DNA from: Clostridia bacterium
GTDB taxonomy: Bacteria; Bacillota_A; Clostridia; Christensenellales; Aristaeellaceae
Assembly: GCA_017432405.1 (NCBI GenBank)
Contig: JAFRJF010000264.1
Coordinates: forward strand, 1-11,989
Direction: 5' to 3'
Length of the DNA stretch: 11,989 nucleotides
This document shows positions 1 to 9,200 of the stretch, piece by piece; position 1 is the stretch's first letter; each line of letters begins with the position of its first letter. Position numbers and translations under genes: made by a program. Below the pieces are notes generated by a model. That model saw only the letters and a program-made list of their open reading frames with translations. It was not told where the DNA came from and did not search any database.

Positions 1-240
1 ATGGTTGCAGAAGAAGATCAAGGACAGCCTGCCGAGGAAGACCAGCCTGCCGAGGGTAAATTCACCGGCGAGGAACAGCCAGAGCAGCCCACCGGCGAAG
101 CCACCGAAGAAGAAGCTGCCGAGGGCGAACCCACAGCCGAAGGCGAATCCACCGTAGAGGAACAGGCCCAGCAGCCCGCTGACGAAGTCACAGAAGAAGA
201 AATCCCCATGGAAGGCCCCGTGGAAGCAGAGGGCGACGCC
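1..240 (+). other. Acidic Glu/Pro/Ala-rich low-complexity segment (residues 1-80)
   Basis: This segment is dominated by Glu, Ala, Pro, Gln, Thr and Gly, with near-repeats such as QPAEEDQPAEG and GEATEEEAAEGEPTAEGE. It has one Lys, no Arg and no hydrophobic stretch. Such segments often sit just after the signal peptide of Gram-positive surface proteins and act as a flexible spacer. That position implies that roughly 30-50 residues carrying a signal peptide lie upstream of the window. Met1 and Met70 are the in-frame Met codons here; neither is followed by a signal sequence. Confidence 0.8.
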
Positions 241-3200
241 ATCCAGCCGGTCAGTGTGGTATTCGACGCCATGCCCGAGACGGCTGTGGTGACGGTCTGG
301 CCCGCCGCCACGGAGGAGGTCCCGGCCCCCGAAGCCATCCCCGCGCAGGCGGACGGCTCCTTTGCGCTGCTCCCCGGCGAATACACCTATACTGCCGAGG
401 CGGAGGGCTATGTTTCCCTTGAAAACGTGCCCTTCACCGTAACGGGGGACGCGCAGCCGCTGGTGCTGTCCTTTGCGCTGGAGGCGGTTCCTCTGGCCTT
501 TGACCAGTCCCAGACCGTGAACGGCGTGATCGTCACCGTCAGGGCCGAGCCGGGCGTGTTCCCCGAGGGCGCGGAGCTCTCCGTGAAGCGCGTGCCGGTG
601 TACAAACAGCGGCAGGCGGACGCCGCCGTGGAGGAGGTGCGCGACGAAAACCAGAACGTGGCCGTTTCCTACACCTTCGACATCAAGGTGATCGACCCCG
701 AAACCCGTGAGGAGCTCCAGCCTGCCGAGGGCCAGACCGTCAGCGTGTCCTTTGCCCTGGCCGAGGTCGCCGACGAGAACCTGGAGACCAGCGTCTACCA
801 CATCGACGAGGGCGGCGCGGCGGAAAAGCTGGACGTGACCCAGGAGGATGAAGTCACCGCATCTGTGGAGACCGAGGGCTTCTCCCTCTACACCGTGGAA
901 TTTACCTACAACACGCTGGAATACGTCCTCCCTGGCGATTCGTCCGTGGCCATGTCCGAAATCCTCTCCACCCTCGGCCTGACCGGCGCGGTGGAGGCGG
1001 TGGAGATCAGCGACACAAGCCTCTTCTCCGCCAGCAATGAGACCGGCGAATGGATCGTCACCGCCCATCGGGCCTTTGACACCACCGAGTGGATGAAGGT
1101 CACGATCAACGGCGTGGTATATGAGATTATCGTGACGGATACAGCTGAGATTTCTGTAACCGTCAATGTGACGGGCAGCGGCTCGGTGTCTATTGGCAAT
1201 CAAACGGCTACGGCGGGCAATCCGTTCACTACGTCGGTTGATGATGGCGCAAGCGTTACGCTGACCTTCGCGCCTGATGCCGGTAATATCGTGACCGGTG
1301 CAAAACTATCATATAAACCGAGTGAGGATGGTACCGCCGAGAAAGACATCGCCATCAGCGGCTCGACAGCCACATTCCAGATGCCCAACGACATCTGGAA
1401 TGGTACGGGAGTGACAATCAATGTCACGTTTGGCGACGGTCTCGCTGGCGGTGCTGACGAAGCCTCGGCTGTGGCCTTGACGGATGCGACGGTGAGTAAT
1501 CTGGCCGGAGGATATTACAAGGTAGAGAGCGACATCTCGTTTGACCACACGCTCAACCTCATCGGCGACACCTACCTCGTCATTGCCAGCGGAGCGAAGA
1601 TGACCGTCAGCTCTTCCGAATATGGTATCAATGGCGGGTCGTATGCGCTTAACGTCCTGGGCGAGGGAACGCTCAACGTTACGACTACAGGCTCATATAA
1701 GATAGCCGTATATGTTTCCAGTTACACGCAATTGGGCTGCTCCGTAAACCTGACTACAACATATATAGGAATGCGATGCTCTGACAGCTTTAATATCAGC
1801 GGCGGCTCTTTCAAAACAAACGGTTCGGATGGTATCTGGCCGAATAATGCTGTTAACATCAGCGGCGGCAAGCTGGAAGCATCGAACATCGATGCCAATA
1901 TCAACTTGAGCTATAGCAACACTGACGATTATATAAAGGTGGATAACTATACCAGTGGCAAGACAATGACGATAGCCAACGGGCAGACTTTCACCGACGG
2001 CACGACTAACTACAGCGGCACGATTACAAACTTATCGCCATTGAACGGCAAAAAGCTATTTCCTTTTGTTTATATGCACTTGACGAAACGGGATGCAACC
2101 TGTACAGAAGTGGGCATCAAGCAGGAGTGCTGGCAGCGCAGCAGCGACGGTAAGTATTTCTCGGACGCGAACGGAACGAATGAACTCAACGCATCGGATG
2201 TTGAGACTCCGATGATTGCCCACAACGGCATACCCCACGAGGCTACGGACACGCACATCGCGTATTGGCAGTGCTCCATGTGCAGCAAATACTTCAGCGA
2301 AGAGGGTTGCACCACGGAGATAACGGAAGAGGATACCAAGATTTACCGCACCATCACGATTGACGGCAGCATCAGCGGACTTGTCATGAGCAATGTTGAC
2401 AAGGCTGTTGCAGGGACAACCGTGACGCTTACCGTCAGCCATCTGATAGATGCAAGCACTCTCCGGGTGAATGACGGCAGTGTTACGCTGACGGATGCAG
2501 GAAACGGAACTTATACCTTCACCGTACCTGCGGCAGACGTAACCGTGACGGCATCCACCGCTACCACCTATTCCGTCAATCTGCCTGCCAATATGGAGAT
2601 TGTAAGCGCAACGAACACAGCAGATGGCAGCGGTAAGTACATTTCGGGAACGGTTGTCACGTTCAAGGCGAGCTTTTCCTATACGGCATCTAATGTGTAT
2701 GACGGCGCGAACACACTGACGGCTGACGACAGCGGCAACTACAGCGTTACCGTAGGCACGGCCGACATAATCGTGACGGCCACCATCGAACACAGCAGCA
2801 ACATCGACCTGTCGCAAGCCCCCAGTGACTTCACCGTCGTCGATGGCGATGTGCTGACAGGCTCGACGAGCCACACCGTGACGATTGCAGACGGTGCAAA
2901 GATTACGCTCAACAATGCGACTATCACGGGCGGCATCGTCTGTGGGGGAACAGCGGAGATTACGCTTGTTGGGGAGAATGCTGTTGGAGTTGCTTCACTT
3001 GATGGTACTCTTATCCATAAAACAGCCGGCATTCAGATTGGCGGCAACGGCAAAACACTCACCATCAAGGGCGACGGCTCGCTAACTGTAGCAGGCGGAA
3101 GTGCGTCTGCAGGTATCGGTCTTGGCAGAACATGGGACGATAACGCCACGGGCGGCAGCATTGTCATTGAGGGCGGCACCGTCACCGCAAGCGGAGGCAA

Positions 3201-6200
3201 CGGCATCGGCACGGGTACGGTCGGAAACAGCAAGACCGCAACCGTTGGTGACATCATCATCAAGGGCGGCACGGTGAACGCACGGCTCGGCAAAAGCTAT
3301 ATCTATAATGGAAGTACGGCTACAATCGGCGCCATCAAAATCTACGATACCATCGACAAGGTGGACGCCTTGGCAATCACCGAGAGCGTAACCTATATGC
3401 ACGGTGATACCGATGTGACGGCCAGCGCCAGCACCTACTTCACCATCAGCGAGAACGGCAACCGCCGCATCATCGTGCCGAAGGACGACACCGACTACAC
3501 CATCACTATTGCCGACGGCATAGAGCACGGCACGCTGACCGTAGCCGCAGCCACGGCGAAATACATGCAGACGGTGACCGTCACCGCCACCCCCGCCTTC
3601 GGCTACCGCTTCGTTCGTCTTGTAGTAAAGGATGCTGATAACAACGACGTGGCATCGACCAACAACACCTTCCTGATGCCGAAGAGTAACGTAACGGTGA
3701 GCGCAGTGTTTGAGCAAGGCACTCACGGCACGACGGAGTTTGTGTGGGGTTATCCCGGACCAGACAGTTTTGTTAACGAAGCAACCATCTACGACGGCGT
3801 GACCACCGTGAACATCCAGCAGACAGAGCAGTCGTATAACATTCTGAAATACGAGGGATATACCTCCTACAAATTCCTGTTGGATAACGACACTTACGAT
3901 GCCGACATCCCCTACGCTGGTGGCACGGGCGAGTTCTATGGGGCAGGCAACGACACAAACTTCCGTATTCCCGACAACGGCCAGACAGGCTACTACGACA
4001 TCACGCTGACCGACGTGGGCAACGGCAAGTGGGGTGTATCCATTCTGCCCACCCCCGCGCAGATGGACGTCGTGCCCGACCAGACCTACACGGGCAGCGC
4101 CATCACCCCCGAGCCGCTGGTCATCGCCGGTTCGCTCAGCCTCACCAAAGACGAGGACTACGAGTACAGCTACACCAACAACACCAATGTCGGCAAGGCG
4201 ACAGTGACTGTTACCTTCAAGGGTGATTATGAATCGCTGGGCAGCGTGGAGAAGGATTTCAACATCACACGTAAGATCACCATTGCTGATGGCATAGAGT
4301 ATGGAACTGTTACGGCTAGTATGGTTGGTGCAGATGAGGGCGAGACTGTCACCCTCACCGTCACCCCGGCGGAGGGCTATGTGCTCAACCACTTCACCGT
4401 GACCGATGCCAGCGGCGAATCTGTCAGTGTGTCGCCGGAAGGCAGCTTCATCATGCCTCCTTGCGACGTGACCGTAAACGCCACCTTCATCACCGAGTGG
4501 AAGCAGCTGCAAAACCGCATGGCCGCGGGTGGGAACATCACGCTGGAGAAGGACATCACCTGCGTGGACCAGAGCGAGGGCCCGCTGGAGGTGCCCGAGG
4601 GCGTGACCTCGACGCTGGACCTGAACGGGCATACCGTCAACCGCGGGCTGGCGGGACAGGACGCCGTGGAAGGCGGCAATGTCATCAGCGTGAGAGGCAC
4701 GCTGACCGTGAATGACAGCTCCACGGACAAGACCGGCAAAATCACCGGCGGCAACAATACCATTGGTGGCGGCGGCGTAGTGCTGGATGGCACATTTACC
4801 TTGAACGGCGGCGCGGTCACCGGAAACAGGACGAACAGCTATGCTGGCGGGATACTCAATTACGGTACTTTCAATATGACCGGCGGCGCGATCAGCGATA
4901 ACAGCGCGCAGGATGCCGGCGGCGTGAACAACGTCGGTACGTTCAACTTTTCTGGCGGGGAAATCCGCGGGAATACAGCGAGCGGCAACTTCGGCGGCGG
5001 TGTGAACAACAATCAGACTTTCAACATGTCCGGCAGTGCCAGCATCGTCGGAAACCACGCGGCAACCGGTGGCGGCGTATTCAACAGCGGTGCGTTCACC
5101 CTGTCGGAAAGCGCTTCGATCACCAATAATACCGCGAATTACGGCAGCGGCGTGGCGAACATGGGCACCTTCAACATGACCGGCAGCGCCGCGATCACCG
5201 GCAATGCCGCGACAGAAGCTGGCGGCGGACTGTATCATGCGGGCAGCGCCATCACACTGTCCGGCGATATCGCCCTCAGCGGCAACACCGGCGGAGACAT
5301 CCATCTGCTGGAGGTCTCCCCTGAGAACAAGCCCGTATTGAATATCTCCGGCGCGCTGACCAATGCTGACCCCATCGGCGTGTCCTATGAGGTTCTCGAA
5401 GGCACGCTCCCGGATACCATACCATTCACCCAGGGCCTGAACGGCAACGGCAACGCGGCGAACTTCAAAAGCGCCAGCGACGATTATCGCGTGCGTGTGA
5501 ATACCAGCGGCGAGGCCGAGCTGTACGCGCCCACCTTCTACACCGTGACCTGCGCGTCGTGCGAAAACGGTAGCGTCACAGTATTCGGGGATAAAACCAG
5601 ATTTGCCGAGTACGATACCGTCACCCTCACCGTCGCCCCGGACACGGGCTACGAACTGTCCACCCTGACCGTGAAGCAGGGCGAAACCGACGTGACTGTA
5701 AAGAACAACCAGTTCACCATGCCCGCGGGCGACGTGACCGTGACGGCGGCGTTTAGTCAGCATGAGCACGCATTCACATACACCGCAACCGGCGCGATCA
5801 TTACGGCGACCTGCGCCAATTCAGACGGTAGCTGCAATTTGACCGACCACAAGGCAACGCTGACCATTAACGCCCCTACAAGCCTGACCTATGACGGTAC
5901 GGAGAAGGCGGCGACCGTCACCGGCGCAATCCCGGGTGTGACCACGCCGGAGATCACCTATACCAAAAAAGGGGACGCTTCTTTCACCGGCACGCCCACA
6001 GCGGCGGGCGCTTACACCGCCAGCATCACGGTGGAGGGCGTGACCGCAAGCGTGGAGTACACGATTGCCAAGGCCGCCATCAATCCCACGCTCGTCATTC
6101 AGAACAAGACATATGACGGCAAGGAGATCACGTACACGACCGAGAATAACCCCGGCGGCGGCGAAGTGACCAGCTTCTCGTGGGAGAAAAAGAATAGCGA

Positions 6201-9200
6201 CAATACTTGGAGTAGTGTTTCCGATACCCCTAAAGATTCCGGTACGTATCGTGGCACAGCCACCATAGCCGAGACAGACAATTATCAGGGTGCAACCACC
6301 AATACTGTGGAATTTAGCATTAGCAAGGCGGCTCTGACCGTCACGGCGAAGCCCAATACCATCACCTACGGCGACGCCCCGGCCAACGACGGCGTGACCT
6401 ATTCTGGCTTTGTGAATAACGAGACGGAGAGCGTTCTTGGCGGTACACTGGACTACGATTACGGCTATACGCAGTATGGCAATGTCGGCAACAGCTACAC
6501 CATCACGCCCAAGGGCCTGACCTCGGACAACTATGATATTACCTTTGCCACGGGTACGCTGACCGTCGGACAAAAGGAAGTTGGCCTGACATGGAGCAGC
6601 ACACCGCTGACCTACAGCGGCTCGGCGCAGGCTCCCACGGCGGAGGCGACAGGGACGGTAAACGGCGACACGGTCAGCGTCACCGTCAGTGGCGGGCAGA
6701 CCAACGCGGGGACAGGCTATACCGCCACAGCGAGCGGCTTGACCGGCGACAAGGCGGGCAACTATAAGCTGCCCAGTGCGAACAGCACGACCTTTGCCAT
6801 TGGTAAGGCAGCCTTGACCGTCACGGCGAAGGACAAGACCATCACCTACGGCGACGCCCCGGCCAACGCCGGCGTGGAATACTCCGGCTTTGTGAACAGC
6901 GAGACGGAGAGCGTTCTGGGCGGCACGCTGGACTATGACTACAGCTATACGCAATACGGCGACGTGGGCAGCTATACGATTACGCCGAAGGGCCTGACCT
7001 CCGGCAACTACGAGATCAGCTACGCCGACGGCGCGCTGACCGTGGAGCAGAAGGAAGTCGGGCTGACGTGGAGCACAACACCGCTGACTTTTACCGGCTC
7101 GGCCCAGGCTCCCACCGCCACGGCGACGGGGACGGTGAACAACGACGCGATCTCCGCGACCGTCACCGGCCAGCAGACCGACGCGGGTTCCGGCTACACC
7201 GCCACGGCCACCGCGCTGACCGGCGAGAAGGCGGGCAACTACAAGCTGCCCGCGGCAAACACCACGACCTTCGCCATCGGCAAGGCCGCGGCGCGGACCA
7301 TCGCGGATGTGATGCTAAGCCCGGTCTATACCGCAACGTCCGTCGCCGCCTCCGTGGCCGGGAAGATGCCGACCGACGCCGGGACGCTGACCTATACGGC
7401 GGGCACGGCGGGCAAGACCGGCGGTGTGACCGTTTCCGACTTCGCCGTGAGCAGCGACGGCGCTGTGACCGCCAAACTCTCCGGCGGCGCGACGGGCGAT
7501 ACCGTCACGCTGCCCGTGACCATTGGCTCCACCAACTACGCCGATTCCACGGTGAACGTGGCCGTGACCCTCACGGACAAGACCGACGCGGGCGTGAGCG
7601 TCGCCGGGGAAAGCGCGCTGAGCAAAACCTACGGCGACGCGGCCTTTGAACTGGAGGCGACCGTGGCCGACGCCGGGACCGGCACGGGCGTATGGACCTG
7701 GACCAGCGGCGACGAGGACGCCGTCTCGGTCACGTCCGGCGCGGCGAAGAGCACCATAACGATCAAGGCGGCCAGGAACGCGCCGGTCACGATCACCGCG
7801 GCCTATGTGTCCGATACCACCATCGGCAGCAAGCAGGTCCAGCTGAACGTCGGCCGGAAGGCCGTGACCGTCACCGCCGGCAGCGGCACGAAGGTCTACG
7901 ACGGCACGCCGCTGACGAAGGCCACCTATTCCAACACCGCGTTGGCCACCGGGGACAGCATGGATAGCCTGGTCGTCACCGGCAGCCAGACCGTCTACGG
8001 CAGCAGCGATAACGTGCCCAGCGACGCGGTCATCAAGCGTGATGGCGAGGATGTGACCGCGAATTACGCGATCACCTACGCGAACGGCACGCTGGAAGTG
8101 ACGAAGAAGGCCGTGACCATCACCGCCGACGGCGATACAAAGGTCTACGACGGCACGCCGCTGACGAAGAACAGCTATGATAAGACCGCGCTGGCCAGCG
8201 GGGACAGCGTCCAGAGCGTGACCGTCACCGGCAGCCAGACCGTCTTCGGCAGCAGCGAAAACACGCCCAGCGCGGCGAAGATCGTGAACGGCGCGGGCGA
8301 TGATGTGACGTCGAGCTACGACATCACCTATGCCAGCGGCACGTTGAGCGTGACGAAGAAGCCCCTGACCATCACCGCGGACAGCGGTACAAAGGTGTAT
8401 GACGGCTCTGCGTTGACGAAGAATAGCTATACCAAGACCGACCTGGCCGATGGGGATAGCGTCGAGAGCGTGACCATAACCGGCAGCCAGACCGTGGTCG
8501 GTAGCAGTAATAACGTACCCAGCGCGGCGGTTATCAAGAACTCTTCCAACGTGGATGTGACGTCGAGTTATGCCATCACCTATGCCAACGGCACGTTGAA
8601 GGTGACGAAGAAGGCGCTGACCATCACTGCGGACAGCGACACGAAGGTCTACGACGGTTCTCCGCTGACGAAGACGACATATACCAATACCGCGCTGGCG
8701 ACGGGCGACGCCATCGAATCTGTAACCATGACCGGCAGCCAGACCGTGGTGGGCAAGAGCAATAATGTTCCCAGTACAGCGGTCATCAGGAACGCCAATG
8801 GCGAGGACGTCACCGGCAGCTACGATATCAGCTATGTGGGCGGAACGCTGACCGTGACGCAGAAGGCGCTGACAATCACCGCCGACGGCGATACGAAGCC
8901 GTATGACGGCACGGTGCTGACGAAGACGACGTATACCCATACGGCACTGGCCGTGGGTGACAGCATCCAGAGCGTGACCATGACCGGCAGTCAGACGAAT
9001 GTCGGCTCCTGCAATAATGTGCCGAGCGCGGCGAAGATCGTGAACAGCGCGAACGCGGACGTGACCGCCAGCTATGACATCGCCTACGCGAACGGTACAT
9101 TGGAGGTGACGCGCAAAGCCGTAACCATCACAGCGAAGGACGCGAGCAAGACCTACGACGGCAGCGCTTTGACGCAGGCTGGGTTCACCGCGTCCGGCCA

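Noticed and set aside
2056..2874. 272-codon reverse-strand open frame
   Set aside because: In register with the sense gene, ending at the sense CTA at 2056; no domain or plausible start context.
4489..5535. Polysaccharide lyase or pectate lyase activity for the beta helix
   Set aside because: A beta-helix fold is likely, but I see no catalytic motif typical of those enzymes; the rungs are regular Gly/Asn repeats, so binding or structure is the safer reading.
3082..5769. 895-codon reverse-strand open frame
   Set aside because: Its codons are exactly in register with the sense gene, it ends at a sense CTA codon, and its product (Arg/Gly/His/Val-rich with no coherent domains) is the reverse complement of Thr/Gly/Val repeat coding. 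It is a shadow.
5821..6954. 377-codon reverse-strand open frame
   Set aside because: In register with the sense gene and ending at the sense TCA at 5821; no recognisable domain.
7068..7649. 193-codon forward open frame
   Set aside because: Out of frame with the main gene, Arg/His/Gly-rich shadow composition, no domain; the main frame continues uninterrupted across it.
7858..9114. Possible CRISPR array because of regular spacing
   Set aside because: Units are about 250 bases, in-frame, diverged along their length and encode Ig-like folds; there are no short identical repeats with unique spacers.
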